DNA of 64,000 nt from contig NZ_CAJNBJ010000002.1 in assembly GCF_905220995.1 (NCBI RefSeq), positions 248,001 to 312,000 on the forward strand, read 5' to 3'. The notes below the pieces were generated by a model. It was not told the DNA's origin, did not search any database, and saw only the letters and a program-made list of their open reading frames with translations. Every line of letters starts with the position of its first letter. Position 1 is the first letter of the stretch. Positions 27,426-37,542 of this stretch are shown in pieces. The position numbers and the translations under genes were made by a program. The stretch comes from Nitrospira defluvii. GTDB lineage: Bacteria; Nitrospirota; Nitrospiria; Nitrospirales; Nitrospiraceae.

Positions 27426-28293
27426 CCCCCAAACCATTCTGATCGCCGTGCAACAGGCGCTCGCCGAGGATCTCTCCCACGGCGACGTCACCACCAGCGC
27501 GTTGTTTCCAACCGCGCTTCAGGCTACGGCGACCATTGTCGCCCATCAGCCGATGACCGTTGCAGGCGTGGCCGTCGCCCGGGAAGTGTTCCTGACGGTA
27601 GATCCCTCCGTGCGCATCACCACAGCCATCAAGGACGGCAGAGCGGTGAAACCGGATACCACGGTATTGACGGTTCAAGGTGATGTGCGCTCGCTGCTGA
27701 TGACCGAACGGGTCGCCGTCAATTTTCTCCAACAACTCTCAGGCATCGCGACACTCACTGCGCAGTTTTGCGCTGCGGTTCGTGGGTACCCAACCAGAAT
27801 CCTCGATACTCGCAAGACCACGCCTGGATTACGAGCCCTCGAAAAATGGGCGGTTGCGCTCGGAGGCGGCAAGAATCATCGGTTTTCACTGGGTGACGGC
27901 GTGCTCATCAAGGACAACCACCTTGCCGTTTTGCGCTCAACCGGCATTGATGTGGCCGGAGCCTGCCGCCTCGCGCGCGCCGGTGCACCCCATGGCCTTC
28001 GTATCGAAGTGGAAGCCAAGACCTTGCAAGAAGTGAAAGAAGCACTGGCCGGCAAGGCCGACATCATCCTGCTCGACAACATGTCTCCCGCCCTCGTACG
28101 ACAGGCTGTGGCACTCATCAAACAACGAGCCCTGGTCGAAGTTTCTGGTGGAATGACCCTGCAGACCGTCGCCGCCATGGCCCAGGCCGGGGCGGATTTT
28201 ATTTCAGTCGGCGCCCTGACCCATTCGGCCCCCGCCGCCAACCTTAGCATGGACCTCTCGACATCTCGGGGGCATCGTGCCCGAGGCCGCTGA
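27412..28293 (+). CDS. nadC: Nicotinate-nucleotide pyrophosphorylase (carboxylating)
   Basis: Quinolinate phosphoribosyltransferase of 293 residues, which converts quinolinate and PRPP to nicotinate mononucleotide in NAD synthesis. Typical segments are EDLSHGDVTTSALFP, NFLQQLSGIATLT, ILDTRKTTPGLR with the substrate-binding Arg/Lys, KDNHLAVL, and the C-terminal EVSGGMTLQTVAAMAQAGADFISVGALTHS. The start is a TTG at 27412 inside the end of valS, the only start that keeps the N-terminal helix. It is translationally linked to both neighbours. Confidence 0.95.
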   Translation: MSAPSPQTILIAVQQALAEDLSHGDVTTSALFPTALQATATIVAHQPMTVAGVAVAREVFLTVDPSVRITTAIKDGRAVKPDTTVLTVQGDVRSLLMTERVAVNFLQQLSGIATLTAQFCAAVRGYPTRILDTRKTTPGLRALEKWAVALGGGKNHRFSLGDGVLIKDNHLAVLRSTGIDVAGACRLARAGAPHGLRIEVEAKTLQEVKEALAGKADIILLDNMSPALVRQAVALIKQRALVEVSGGMTLQTVAAMAQAGADFISVGALTHSAPAANLSMDLSTSRGHRARGR

Positions 28294-29149
28294 CCATCCA
28301 CCATTCGCCGATCAACTGAACCTCGACCGTCTCAAAGCGTCCCTGCGCACGCGCGCGTTCGGCCGGGTCCTGCGGTACACCACCTCCACGCTTTCCACCA
28401 ACGCGGATGCACTCCTTGCGCTGCAGCAGTCGAATGCGACACCGATTCCGCACGGCTCGGTGTTCCTCACCGAGTGCCAAACCGCCGGCCGAGGGCGGCG
28501 GGGCCGAACCTGGCACTCCCCACCCCAGGGCAATATCTATACGTCCCTGGTCGTGCTCCCCACACCAGGAGGCACGCGCGTTGGCCCCTGGTTGTCATGG
28601 ATTCCTCTGTTCACGGCATTGGCCACCGCAGATGCGCTCGCTGCCACGACAGGACTGCCCATTTCCGTCAAGTGGCCGAACGATCTCCTGATCGATACAA
28701 AAAAAATCGGCGGTATCCTGTGTGAACAGACCACCAGGCCCGATAAGACGGTCGCCGTCGTCATCGGCATCGGATTGAACATCAACGCTCCCCTCGACAG
28801 TTTTCCAGAAGAGCTCACAGCCGGCGCCACCACCCTCGCCGTAGAAGGCGGTCGCCCCGTTGACCGTGTCGCCCTCCTGGCTGAGTTGTTCCTCAGGCTC
28901 GAGCAGCGCCTGGATCGTCTCCTCACCGATGGGCCAACTGGCATGATCGATGAATTCACCCAACGATGCTCGACCCTCGGCAAAACCGTCCGCGTCAGCC
29001 TTGAGCAGGGACGCATTGTCGAAGGCGTTGCCGAATCCATCGGTCCCGACGGCTGCCTCAGGATCCGTGTCATCTCCGACAGCGCCCAACCGCCCGCCTC
29101 GTCGCTGCTGGAGGTCAGGAGCGCGGAGGTCGTTCACCTGCGGGGGTGA
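28277..29149 (+). CDS. birA: Biotin--[acetyl-CoA-carboxylase] ligase
   Basis: A 290-residue biotin protein ligase. The biotin and ATP site is visible as TECQTAGRGRRGRTWHSPPQGNIYTSLVV, then SVKWPNDLLIDTKKIGGILCE, and a C-terminal SH3-like domain (LGKTVRVSLEQGRIVEGVAESIGPDGCL). It attaches biotin to the carboxyl carrier protein of acetyl-CoA carboxylase. There is no N-terminal helix-turn-helix, so it is a ligase only, not a repressor. The start is GTG 28277, overlapping nadC by 17 bases. Confidence 0.95.
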   Translation: MPEAADHPPFADQLNLDRLKASLRTRAFGRVLRYTTSTLSTNADALLALQQSNATPIPHGSVFLTECQTAGRGRRGRTWHSPPQGNIYTSLVVLPTPGGTRVGPWLSWIPLFTALATADALAATTGLPISVKWPNDLLIDTKKIGGILCEQTTRPDKTVAVVIGIGLNINAPLDSFPEELTAGATTLAVEGGRPVDRVALLAELFLRLEQRLDRLLTDGPTGMIDEFTQRCSTLGKTVRVSLEQGRIVEGVAESIGPDGCLRIRVISDSAQPPASSLLEVRSAEVVHLRG

Positions 29150-29183
29150 AATCCGCTTTCGGTTGGGGTAGAGTGATCACACC

Positions 29184-29954
29184 ATGTTATTAGCGATCGA
29201 CATCGGGAATACCAACGTGGTGTGCGGCCTGTTCGAAGGATCGACCCTGCAGGCGCACTGGCGTTTGGCCACCGAATCGAGACGAACCGACAATGAGTAC
29301 GGCATATTGCTACTCAACCTGCTTCATAACGCGGGATTCGCACCCGGGCAAATCACCGGCTGCATCCTTTCCAGCGTCGTTCCCGCGCTGACCGCGACCT
29401 TCGATTCGCTGCTTCAGGCCTATTTTCATCACATCCCCGTGATCGTCGGCCCTGACACCGATTCGGGATTGACGCTTCGTTATGCCAATCCGAAGGAAAT
29501 CGGGAGCGACCGCATCGTCAATGCCGCTGCCGCCTACGCGCGATACCACTCCGACCTGATCATCGTCGACTTCGGTACCGCCACCACATTTTGCGCCGTC
29601 ACCGGATCAGGGGAATATCTCGGCGGTGTGATCGCACCCGGCTTGGGAATTTCTGCCGATGCGCTATTTTCCCGCACCGCCAAACTGCCGAAGGTCGAAA
29701 TCATCCGTCCGAAAACCGTCATCGGGACCGACACGATCGGGGGCATTCAGAGCGGGTTGCTCTTCGGTTATGTCGGACTCGTGGATGGCATTGTTCACCG
29801 GATGGAGCGCGAACTCGGTCGCCGTTCCACGGTCATCGCCACCGGGGGTCTGGCCACCGTCATTGCGAAGGAAGCCGAAACGATCCAGAAGGTGCTCCCC
29901 TTCCTCACCCTCGAAGGCTTGGAGTTTTTGTACCACCGCAATCGCCTCACATAG
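29184..29954 (+). CDS. coaX: Type III pantothenate kinase
   Basis: A 256-residue ASKHA-fold kinase that phosphorylates pantothenate, the first step of CoA synthesis. The phosphate loop is LLAIDIGNTNVVCGLF at the N-terminus, the catalytic Asp is in GSDRIVNAAAA (about 110-120), and IIVDFGTATTFCAV plus GGVIAPGLGISADALFSRTAKLP are diagnostic of CoaX. It follows birA by 34 bases and the pairing birA-coaX is common in bacteria. It probably closes the valS-nadC-birA-coaX operon. Confidence 0.96.
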   Translation: MLLAIDIGNTNVVCGLFEGSTLQAHWRLATESRRTDNEYGILLLNLLHNAGFAPGQITGCILSSVVPALTATFDSLLQAYFHHIPVIVGPDTDSGLTLRYANPKEIGSDRIVNAAAAYARYHSDLIIVDFGTATTFCAVTGSGEYLGGVIAPGLGISADALFSRTAKLPKVEIIRPKTVIGTDTIGGIQSGLLFGYVGLVDGIVHRMERELGRRSTVIATGGLATVIAKEAETIQKVLPFLTLEGLEFLYHRNRLT

Positions 29955-30037
29955 GGCCGGCTCTCCTCGGCCCGTCGCTGCAGCCCCGATCAAACCCGTA
30001 GGGACCTGAAAAAACGATGTTTTCTTTTTATTCCCCG

Positions 30038-30065
30038 TTGACTTCCCTTCACGTGTGGCTATCTC
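30038..30065 (+). promoter_or_regulatory. Possible grpE promoter
   Basis: TTGACT (30038-30043) and TATCTC (30060-30065) with a 16-base spacer lie just upstream of grpE. No CIRCE inverted repeat was seen, so HrcA control of this operon is not supported by the sequence. Confidence 0.3.
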
Positions 30066-30088
30066 ACTCCCCATCATAGGTGTAATCA

Positions 30089-30643
30089 ATGGCTGACGAC
30101 GAGAAGAACATTCACAGTATCGACAACTTAGACGATTCCGGCGAGGCAGTAGCAGGCACGAATGACGGCGTGAGCGAACTACAGCAGGCGCTGGACGCCA
30201 AGGCCGACGAGTGCAAGGCCGCTCACGAAAAGTATCTGCGACTGGCGGCGGAGTTCGACAACTACAAGCGACTCGCCCAACGGGATCAACGCGAACAGAT
30301 CAAGTTCGGCAACGAACAGATTCTCAAGGAACTGCTCCCGGTGGTGGACAATCTTGAGCGGGCCATCAAGTCTGCCAAGGGAACGGGAACGATCGACGCG
30401 TTGACGGAGGGAGTGGAACTCACCCTCAAGCAGTTGGTCGGCGCGCTCACGAAATTCGGCGTCAAAGCGGTCGAAAGCGTCGGACAGGCCTTTGACCCGG
30501 CCACGCAGCAAGCGGTCGCGCAGGTTCCGTCAGATACCGTCCCTGAAAATCATGTCGTGGAAGAGTATCAAAAGGGCTATCTCCTCCAGGACCGCATCCT
30601 TCGGGCCGCCATGGTGACCGTCTCCACCGGTTCGGCGAATTAA
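30089..30643 (+). CDS. grpE: GrpE nucleotide exchange factor
   Basis: A 184-residue co-chaperone that releases ADP from DnaK. The N-terminal long coiled coil (about 28-75, ELQQALDAKADECKAAHEKYLRLAAEFDNYKR) and the beta-rich C-terminal head with VESVGQAFDPATQQAVAQV are typical. An acidic, disordered first 25 residues precede the coil. It starts the grpE-dnaK-dnaJ group, 88 bases before dnaK. The group works as one folding machine in the cytosol. Confidence 0.96.
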   Translation: MADDEKNIHSIDNLDDSGEAVAGTNDGVSELQQALDAKADECKAAHEKYLRLAAEFDNYKRLAQRDQREQIKFGNEQILKELLPVVDNLERAIKSAKGTGTIDALTEGVELTLKQLVGALTKFGVKAVESVGQAFDPATQQAVAQVPSDTVPENHVVEEYQKGYLLQDRILRAAMVTVSTGSAN

Positions 30644-30731
30644 CGTCGGCCCTTAGGAGACCGTGCGCGTTTCACGAGAGAAGCTGACACAATCGTTCAC
30701 GTATTGATATTTTTTGCGAAGGAGTCAACCC

Positions 30732-32660
30732 ATGGGCAAAGTTATCGGAATCGACCTCGGCACGACGAACTCCTGCGTGGCCATTATGAGCGGTGGAGAC
30801 CCGGTCGTCATCGCCAATGCAGAAGGCAGTCGCACGACCCCTTCCGTGGTGGGCATCACGGACAAGAATGAGCGTTTGGTCGGACAGATTGCCAAGCGGC
30901 AGGCGATCACCAACCCGGAGAACACCATCTTCTCAGTCAAGCGATTGATGGGACGCAAATTCAGGAGCAAGGAAGTGCAGGAAGCCATGAAGCGGCTCCC
31001 GTACAAGGTGGTGGAAGCCGACAACGGTGACGCACATGTCGAACTGCGCGGCAAGCGCTATAGCCCACCGGAAGTCTCGGCGATGATTCTACAGAAGATG
31101 CGGCAGACTGCGGAAGACTATCTCGGTGAAAAGGTCACCGAAGCCGTCATCACCGTACCGGCCTACTTCGACGACAGCCAGCGCCAGGCCACCAAAGACG
31201 CCGGGCAGATCGCCGGATTGAACGTGTTGCGCATCATCAATGAACCGACGGCAGCGTCATTGGCCTACGGTCTCGACAAGAAGAAAGACGAGCGCATCGC
31301 GGTCTATGACCTTGGCGGAGGAACCTTCGACGTCTCGGTGCTCGAAATCGGCGACGGCGTGTTCGAGGTGAAGTCCACGAACGGCGACACCTACCTCGGT
31401 GGCGACGACTTCGATGAACGCGTGATGGACTGGCTGGTCGAAGAATTCAAGAAGGATCAAGGCATCGACCTGCGGAAGGATCGCATGGCCTTGCAACGCC
31501 TGAAGGAAGCAGCCGAGCGGGCGAAGATCGAACTGTCCTCCTCTCAGGAAAGCGAAATCAACCTGCCGTTTATCACGGCCGACGCCAGCGGACCGAAGCA
31601 CCTGGTCACGAAGCTGACCCGTGCCAAACTGGAACAGTTGGTGGGCGATCTCATTCAGAAGACCATTGAGCCATGCCGGAAGGCGTTGGCTGATGCCGGT
31701 GTCAGCGCCAAGGACATCCAGGAAGTGGTGTTGGTCGGCGGGATGACCCGGATGCCGAAAGTCATCCAGGTCGTCAAAGAATTCTTCGGCAAGGAACCGC
31801 ATCGTGGCGTGAACCCCGACGAAGTCGTCGCGATCGGCGCCGGCGTCCAGGGTGGCGTGCTCAAGGGCGAAGTCAAGGACGTGCTGCTGCTCGACGTGAC
31901 CCCGCTCTCCCTCGGCATCGAAACCCTCGGTGGCGTGTTCACGAAATTGATCGAACGCAACACCACGATCCCGACGAAGAAGAGCCAGGTCTTCTCGACG
32001 GCCGCCGACAACCAGACCGCCGTGACCATCCGGGTCTTCCAGGGCGAACGTGAGATGGCGAACGATAACAAGCTGCTGGGGCAGTTTGACCTCGTCGGCA
32101 TTCCTCCCGCCCCGCGCGGTATGCCGCAGGTGGAAGTATCGTTCGACATTGATGCCAACGGCATCGTGCATGTCGCAGCCAAGGATCTGGCCACGCAGAA
32201 AGAACAGTCCATCAAGATCACGGCGTCCAGCGGACTCAGCAAAGACGAAGTGGACAAGCTCGTGAAGGATGCGCAAGCGCATACGGAAGATGACAAGAAG
32301 CGCCGTCGGGTCGCGGAAGCCCGCAATCAGGCCGACTCCCTGCTGTACAGCACCGAGAAGAACCTGACCGAGCATGGCGACAAGATCGGCGAGGACGACA
32401 AGGCGAAAATCACCGAGGCGATCGCGGGGCTCCGCAAGGCCATGGAAGGCGATGATCCCGCCGCCATTGAGTCGGCCACACAGGCCTTGACCACCGCCTC
32501 TCATAAACTGGCTGAAGAGATGTACAAGAAAGCCTCGGCAGCCGCCGGTGCCGGCGCAGCCGACGCAGGCGCTTCGGCCGGGGACGCAGGTGCGCAGGCC
32601 AAGACCGACGAAAAGGTCGTCGATGCCGAGTTCGAAGAAGTCGATAAGGACAAGAAGTAA
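30732..32660 (+). CDS. dnaK: Molecular chaperone DnaK (Hsp70)
   Basis: A 642-residue Hsp70. ATG 30732 is chosen because AAGGAG lies about nine bases upstream and [16 protein letters not shown] is the universal N-terminus. The ATPase domain (1-385) carries [13 protein letters not shown] and [10 protein letters not shown]; the linker [16 protein letters not shown] leads to the substrate-binding domain and a helical lid. The tail is Ala/Gly-rich ([17 protein letters not shown]) and ends acidic, as in other bacterial DnaK. It refolds proteins with GrpE and DnaJ encoded on both sides. Confidence 0.98.
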   Translation: MGKVIGIDLGTTNSCVAIMSGGDPVVIANAEGSRTTPSVVGITDKNERLVGQIAKRQAITNPENTIFSVKRLMGRKFRSKEVQEAMKRLPYKVVEADNGDAHVELRGKRYSPPEVSAMILQKMRQTAEDYLGEKVTEAVITVPAYFDDSQRQATKDAGQIAGLNVLRIINEPTAASLAYGLDKKKDERIAVYDLGGGTFDVSVLEIGDGVFEVKSTNGDTYLGGDDFDERVMDWLVEEFKKDQGIDLRKDRMALQRLKEAAERAKIELSSSQESEINLPFITADASGPKHLVTKLTRAKLEQLVGDLIQKTIEPCRKALADAGVSAKDIQEVVLVGGMTRMPKVIQVVKEFFGKEPHRGVNPDEVVAIGAGVQGGVLKGEVKDVLLLDVTPLSLGIETLGGVFTKLIERNTTIPTKKSQVFSTAADNQTAVTIRVFQGEREMANDNKLLGQFDLVGIPPAPRGMPQVEVSFDIDANGIVHVAAKDLATQKEQSIKITASSGLSKDEVDKLVKDAQAHTEDDKKRRRVAEARNQADSLLYSTEKNLTEHGDKIGEDDKAKITEAIAGLRKAMEGDDPAAIESATQALTTASHKLAEEMYKKASAAAGAGAADAGASAGDAGAQAKTDEKVVDAEFEEVDKDKK

Positions 32661-32675
32661 GCTTCCGATAGATCG

Positions 32676-32713
32676 CACGACCGACTCTCCCGTTTAGGTG
32701 GAAGTCGGTCGTG
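32676..32713 (+). promoter_or_regulatory. Stem-loop between dnaK and dnaJ
   Basis: CACGACCGACT (32676-32686) is repeated perfectly inverted as AGTCGGTCGTG (32703-32713) around a 16-base loop. There is no U-run after it, so it is more likely an attenuator or mRNA-stabilising structure than a full terminator. Confidence 0.55.
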
Positions 32714-32742
32714 TTGCACCTTCAACCAGGTAAACCCTTTCC

Positions 32743-33855
32743 GTGGCAAAGCGCGACTATTACGAAACCCTCGGTATCGAGCGGAATGCGTCCGACGAGG
32801 AAGTCAAAAAAGCATTTCGGAAACTGGCTCGCCAACATCATCCCGACCTGCACACCTCCCCCGAGCAGAAGAAGGCCGCAGAGGAAAAATTCAAAGAGCT
32901 CAACGAAGCCTACGAAGTCATCAGCGATCAGGAGAAGCGGCGTCGGTATGATACGTTCGGCCATGCCGGTGGACCACAGGGGGCCGAGGGATTCGACTTC
33001 GGGGGACAGGGCGGCTTCGGCGATATCTTCAACGACATCTTCGAAGACTTTTTCGGCCAGCCTCGCGGACGTGCGCGAGCGGAGCGCGGTAACGATCTCC
33101 AATACAATCTGGAACTGAGCTTCGAAGAATCGGTATTCGGCAAGGAAGCCAAACTCAAAATTCCTCGTTGGGAAACCTGTGCGGACTGCAAGGGGACCGG
33201 CGCAAAATCCGCCACCGCGATCAAGATGTGCCCATCCTGCAAGGGACAAGGCCAGATGCGCTTCCAGCAGGGCTTCTTCAGCGTCAGCCGTCCCTGCGGT
33301 CAGTGCGAAGGGGCAGGACAGATCATCACGGAACCCTGCCAGACCTGCAGCGGACGCCAACGGGTTCGCAAGGAGCGCATGCTCTCCGTTCAAATTCCCG
33401 GCGGCATCGAGACCGGTATGCGCCTGCGCCTGGCCAATGAAGGTGAGCACGGCGTGCAAGGCGGACCTCCGGGGGATTTGTACGTCGTGGTCAATGTGAA
33501 GCCCCATCCCCACTTTCGCCGGGAAGGGCAGGACATTGCCGCAGATCTTCCCATCAATCTTGTGACCGCGATACTTGGCGGCCGCGTCGAAGTCCCTACG
33601 CTCAAGGGCAACACCTTCATGAAAATTCCTGCAGGGACACAGCCCGACAAGGTGCTGCGACTCAAGGGGCTCGGATTTCCAAACCTCAAGGGCGGCCATA
33701 CCGGCGACCAGTTATTCAATGTCAAAATCGAGATCCCCACGAAGCTGAGTGCCCGACAGAAGGAACTGCTGGAAGAATTTGCGAAGGAAAGCGGGTACAC
33801 AAAGGACAGCGAAGGCGAAGGATTTTTGGACAAGATGAAGACGTTCTTCGAATAG
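32743..33855 (+). CDS. dnaJ: Chaperone protein DnaJ
   Basis: A 370-residue Hsp40 starting with GTG 32743. The J domain (5-70) has the essential HPD in [10 protein letters not shown] Gly/Phe-rich linker ([19 protein letters not shown]) follows. Four zinc-finger repeats lie at about 145-210: [27 protein letters not shown] and the degenerate CQTCSGRQR. The C-terminal substrate-binding barrel includes [17 protein letters not shown]. It delivers substrates to DnaK and stimulates its ATPase. Confidence 0.97.
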   Translation: MAKRDYYETLGIERNASDEEVKKAFRKLARQHHPDLHTSPEQKKAAEEKFKELNEAYEVISDQEKRRRYDTFGHAGGPQGAEGFDFGGQGGFGDIFNDIFEDFFGQPRGRARAERGNDLQYNLELSFEESVFGKEAKLKIPRWETCADCKGTGAKSATAIKMCPSCKGQGQMRFQQGFFSVSRPCGQCEGAGQIITEPCQTCSGRQRVRKERMLSVQIPGGIETGMRLRLANEGEHGVQGGPPGDLYVVVNVKPHPHFRREGQDIAADLPINLVTAILGGRVEVPTLKGNTFMKIPAGTQPDKVLRLKGLGFPNLKGGHTGDQLFNVKIEIPTKLSARQKELLEEFAKESGYTKDSEGEGFLDKMKTFFE

Positions 33856-33889
33856 ACCGACCTTGCCCCCGCCACACAGGCCGACCACC

Positions 33890-34627
33890 ATGCCGGCGTT
33901 TTTCATCTCGTCGTCCGAAATCCGCGAAACCGAACTCACCCTGACCGGTGACCTCTGCCATCATCTAAGGGCCAGCTTGCGGGTCAAGCCCGGTGAGGTC
34001 CTGTGGCTCACCGATGAGCACCGTCAACGGTATCAGGTGCGGGTGAGCGCCTTGACCTCACAAGCGTTGTCAGCGGTCATCCTCGAACGCCGGCCAGGAC
34101 CGATCGAGACGGCACCACCTGTCCTCCTCGCGCAAGCCCTACTCAAAGGCGACCATATGGATTGGGTGGTACAGAAGGCAAGCGAGTTGGGCGTGCGGAC
34201 GATTCTGCCGCTGATCTCCCGGCACGGCGTCGTACGACCGCAACCGGAGAGAGTCGCCTCCCAAGTCGCCCGCTGGCAGCGCATTGCCACCGAAGCCGCG
34301 CAGCAATCGGAACAATGGCAGCCGCCACAGGTACTCGTGCCGCTCGAGGTGCGCCGTTTTTTCTCCAGTCATGCGGCCACCTGTGCACTCCTGTTAGCCG
34401 AGCGTCAGGACACCGTGGGATTGACTCACGTTCCCCTACCGACTCTTCCAACCGACACTGTAACCTTGATTGTCGGACCTGAAGGGGGATGGGCAGAGGA
34501 AGAACTCTCTCACGCCATCGAGGGACAGTGCAGAGCCGTGAGCCTGGGTGAGCACATTCTTCGGGCGGATACCGCGGCGGTGACAGCACTCAGTATCGTG
34601 CAGAGTCGATTGGGAAGATTAGGCTAG
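33890..34627 (+). CDS. rsmE: 16S rRNA (uracil1498-N3)-methyltransferase RsmE
   Basis: A SPOUT-class methyltransferase of 245 residues that methylates U1498 of 16S rRNA using S-adenosylmethionine. Diagnostic segments are HHLRASLRVKPGEVLWLTD, QALLKGDHMDWVVQKASELGV, and the knotted SAM site VTLIVGPEGGWAEEE followed by SLGEHILRADTAAVTAL. ATG 33890 is preferred to TTG 33863 because the family begins near this residue. The gene follows dnaJ closely, a common arrangement. Confidence 0.95.
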   Translation: MPAFFISSSEIRETELTLTGDLCHHLRASLRVKPGEVLWLTDEHRQRYQVRVSALTSQALSAVILERRPGPIETAPPVLLAQALLKGDHMDWVVQKASELGVRTILPLISRHGVVRPQPERVASQVARWQRIATEAAQQSEQWQPPQVLVPLEVRRFFSSHAATCALLLAERQDTVGLTHVPLPTLPTDTVTLIVGPEGGWAEEELSHAIEGQCRAVSLGEHILRADTAAVTALSIVQSRLGRLG

Positions 34628-34650
34628 AGAGGCAGCGACACGGCGAGCGC

Positions 34651-35634
34651 TTACTTCTTTCCTGCACTGATTGAGATAATGGTCCCTCCTTCACCTGCCG
34701 CCCACCCGGCTGAAGCACGAGGAAAACTGAGAGCCATCAGAGAGCGTTTCACGGGACTGGTTTCTTCCACCCAATTAAACCCCGCATCACTGGTTCGCAG
34801 AATCTGACCACGTTCTCCGACAATCCACCCCTGCTGCGCGTCCGTGAACCGTACACGAATGAGATCCGTGAGCTTGTTGCAGGTCCGCCCGCAAGGCAAA
34901 GTCCGATCGATCCAGTGCGTCCCTCCGTCGGTGGTCTGGAACAATGCACCGGCATTGCCGACCGCCCAGCCGTTGGCCTCATCCGCGAAGGCCACATCAA
35001 AGAACGTCGCCGAGCTTTGGCTCACCTGTGTGGTCCAATTTTTCCCGCCGTCCGTTGTGGTCAGAATCGTCCCCAATGCCCCCACGACGGTGCCCTGCTG
35101 TTCGCTGGTCAGTGCAATAGCATACAATGCCGCACTCGTGCCGCTGGCTTGATCGGTCCAGTTCTCTCCGCCGTCAGTGGTCTGCAAAATGGTGCCGTTC
35201 CCACCCACCATCCATCCCTTCATCGGGGAAGCAAAGGCAATCCCGTAGAGCGGCGCCTGAGTCGAGACTACGACGACGCTCCAGGTCTCGCCTCCATCTT
35301 TGCTCGTTCTGACCGTGCCATTCGCGCCGACAACCCATCCGCGCTGCGCATCACGAAAGTACACGGCTGTCAGGAGAGCGGTTGTGCCGCTGGAAACTTT
35401 CTTCCACTTGTGGCCGCCGTCGGTAGTTTTCAGGATCGTTCCTCCAGACCCGACGGCCCACCCGAGCTGAGGGTCGTGAAAAAATACCCCCAACAGCGTT
35501 GCCTCCGACCCGCTCTTCTGCATGGCCACGGTCACTGGAACGGTCAGGGAAGCAGCCTCCGTCATGCCGATACCCAACAGGGTCACGAGCCAACACGCCA
35601 CTGCAGCCAACGTACGCACAGTTCGATGCCTCAA
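34651..35634 (-). CDS. Exported YCF48/BNR-repeat beta-propeller protein
   Basis: A 327-residue protein with a signal peptide (hydrophobic 9-23, cleavage near TEAAS) and about six repeats of the pattern GWAVGxxGTILKTTDGGxxW, as in YCF48/HCF136 photosystem II assembly factors and BNR propellers. In a non-photosynthetic organism it more likely acts as a periplasmic or outer-membrane scaffold or ligand-binding propeller. The start is a TTG that overlaps the stop of the IPT-protein gene (TTGA); a GTG five codons later would also keep the signal peptide. The two genes are therefore coupled. Confidence 0.75.
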   Translation of the reverse strand: MRHRTVRTLAAVACWLVTLLGIGMTEAASLTVPVTVAMQKSGSEATLLGVFFHDPQLGWAVGSGGTILKTTDGGHKWKKVSSGTTALLTAVYFRDAQRGWVVGANGTVRTSKDGGETWSVVVVSTQAPLYGIAFASPMKGWMVGGNGTILQTTDGGENWTDQASGTSAALYAIALTSEQQGTVVGALGTILTTTDGGKNWTTQVSQSSATFFDVAFADEANGWAVGNAGALFQTTDGGTHWIDRTLPCGRTCNKLTDLIRVRFTDAQQGWIVGERGQILRTSDAGFNWVEETSPVKRSLMALSFPRASAGWAAGEGGTIISISAGKK

Positions 35635-37304
35635 TGAAAGTGAGAGTTGTCGGGATTGGGATTGCGCCAGTAACTGGCATCAGGCAATCCGGATGGTTGG
35701 ATCGTAAAGGTGCCGGCTTCCAACGTGAGCCATTTCTTCGGCGTGCAACAGGACCCATCCGGCAGCAAATCCCATGACCCGCGCCGCACGACGAGGGGCC
35801 CGGACGTCAGATCCGGATTGAATTCACCGAGTTTCCCGACCCCGTACGAGTGACGGTGAGGAATCTTGACCTTGATCTCCGTGTCCGTCCAGGATTGGAC
35901 GATCGCCCCGACCCCGTTGAACAAGACTTCGGTACGCGAGACGTTCTCTCCCAACTCCGGCGCCACTCGAGCGTAGACACTGTCCGTGATGACCTTGCTC
36001 GGTTCCGCGGTCTTCAAGAACTTGCCGAACCCGCTCCCCTTGATAGTCACCACCTCGTCGAGGCCTCCGGTATTTGGGCTGTACGAATCGATCTTCGGCG
36101 TCACGAGCGTGAAATTGCCGACCTCGGTCTCCAGCACCTTCTTCTCGGCGCAGCAGGTGCCGTCCGGCTTGGGCGTGTTGGCGGCGCGTTTCACCACCAC
36201 CGGACCACTCTTCGCGCTGAAAGGCACCCAGACATCAATGCGGTCATGCCCCCATCGATACACGATCGCCTGCACCCCGCCGATCTCGACGGTGTTTTCG
36301 CTCAACGAAAAATCGATATAGTTAAACGGCGTAGACCCGGCCTCCGAATAAAACCCGAAATTCTCTCCCGTGATTTTCAACAAGGTGCCGATGGGTGCCT
36401 CGGTCGGCGTCAAGGCCGTGGCCTTGGGCGTCTGCACGGTGTACGTCCCGATGGCCCGTTCCTGCCCGTTGCGCTTCATCACGACAGGGCCGGTTTGAGC
36501 GTCGAGCGGCACATGCACCACGATGGTCGTATCCGTCCACTGCGAGACCGTGGCCAGATGTCCGCCGAACAACACGCCATCCTCAGGATTCCTGCTTGTC
36601 CCGAACCCCTTGCCGAAGAGCACGACTTTTGTGCCGACCGGGCCGCTCGTTGGATCGACGCGCACCGACGCCAGCACTTTCACCGGCATCGAATTGCTCA
36701 CCACCTGCTTCACCGGAGCGCAACACGACCCATCCGGCAACGGATCGGAAGAGGCCATGCGAATCACGACATCGCCCGACTGCACATTACCCGGCAACTC
36801 CACTTCGATCTTGTCGTCACGCCACTTGCGGACGCGCACGCTCACATCACCGACAGCCACGCTGTTGACGCCGAAAATCGTGTTGGGATCGCGCGGTCCG
36901 GCCGTGTTGCCGAAATGTTCGCCGATGATTTCTAGGATCGAGCCCGGCTCCGCTTCGGCCGGCGAGACCGAGTGAATCGTGGGTTGCAGCCTCGTAAATG
37001 ACCCGGCCTTTACGTGTTTCTTGCCGATGATGACATCAACGGGACCATTTGCAGCCTGTGACGGCACCCGCACTTCGATGAGATCCGGATCCCACCGCTG
37101 AATCAGCGCAGGCACGCCTTGAAACATCACCTGATTAAACCGGGTCGATTTGAACGGACCGAAGCCTTTGCCCGTGATCGACAGCGTGGCTCCCGGCACG
37201 GCGGCATTGGGATGCAAAGCCGGAGGTTCAGCCGGGGCGGCCATGGAATCAACGGAAGTGGCCGCAAGGGCTAAGCTGACAATCGCACAAGTTATATATT
37301 TCAT
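35631..37304 (-). CDS. Exported protein with multiple IPT/TIG domains
   Basis: A 557-residue secreted protein. ATG 37304 follows GGGAG by about eight bases; the signal peptide is MKYITCAIVSLALAATSVDSMAA. The rest is made of about five or six immunoglobulin-like IPT/TIG units, each opening with a phrase such as SPAEAEPGSILEIIGEHFG, PTSGPVGTKVVLFGKGFG or SPNTGGLDEVVTIKGSGFG. Three repeats carry a DGSCC or DGTCC motif followed by Lys, suggesting disulfides between or within domains. It probably lies on the cell surface or in the periplasm with the YCF48 protein encoded next. Ligand unknown. Confidence 0.8.
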   Translation of the reverse strand: MKYITCAIVSLALAATSVDSMAAPAEPPALHPNAAVPGATLSITGKGFGPFKSTRFNQVMFQGVPALIQRWDPDLIEVRVPSQAANGPVDVIIGKKHVKAGSFTRLQPTIHSVSPAEAEPGSILEIIGEHFGNTAGPRDPNTIFGVNSVAVGDVSVRVRKWRDDKIEVELPGNVQSGDVVIRMASSDPLPDGSCCAPVKQVVSNSMPVKVLASVRVDPTSGPVGTKVVLFGKGFGTSRNPEDGVLFGGHLATVSQWTDTTIVVHVPLDAQTGPVVMKRNGQERAIGTYTVQTPKATALTPTEAPIGTLLKITGENFGFYSEAGSTPFNYIDFSLSENTVEIGGVQAIVYRWGHDRIDVWVPFSAKSGPVVVKRAANTPKPDGTCCAEKKVLETEVGNFTLVTPKIDSYSPNTGGLDEVVTIKGSGFGKFLKTAEPSKVITDSVYARVAPELGENVSRTEVLFNGVGAIVQSWTDTEIKVKIPHRHSYGVGKLGEFNPDLTSGPLVVRRGSWDLLPDGSCCTPKKWLTLEAGTFTIQPSGLPDASYWRNPNPDNSHFH

Positions 37305-37542
37305 GGGATTCACTCCCTACCGATACCCTCTGACTGAGCCTGAACCGCAGGCCTGGTGAGGATGACATGATGGTACGCCAGATGAATGCCCCGCACGTGG
37401 CACAAAACCCCACGCAACTGAGGCAACGAAGCCGGATGGGGGGTGTGGTATCAAACCAGGAGACTTCCGGACTATAACAAGCGGTTTTTTTTGATGTCAA
37501 GGCAAGCGGAGACGGTGGATGGCAACGCGAGCAGTGGGTACG

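Noticed and set aside
30038-30088. CIRCE element controlling grpE
   Set aside because: No TTAGCACTC-N9-GAGTGCTAA inverted repeat could be found.
31257-32678. 473-codon open frame on the minus strand opposite dnaK
   Set aside because: A long antisense frame opposite dnaK is a known by-product of its codon bias; dnaK itself is unambiguous.
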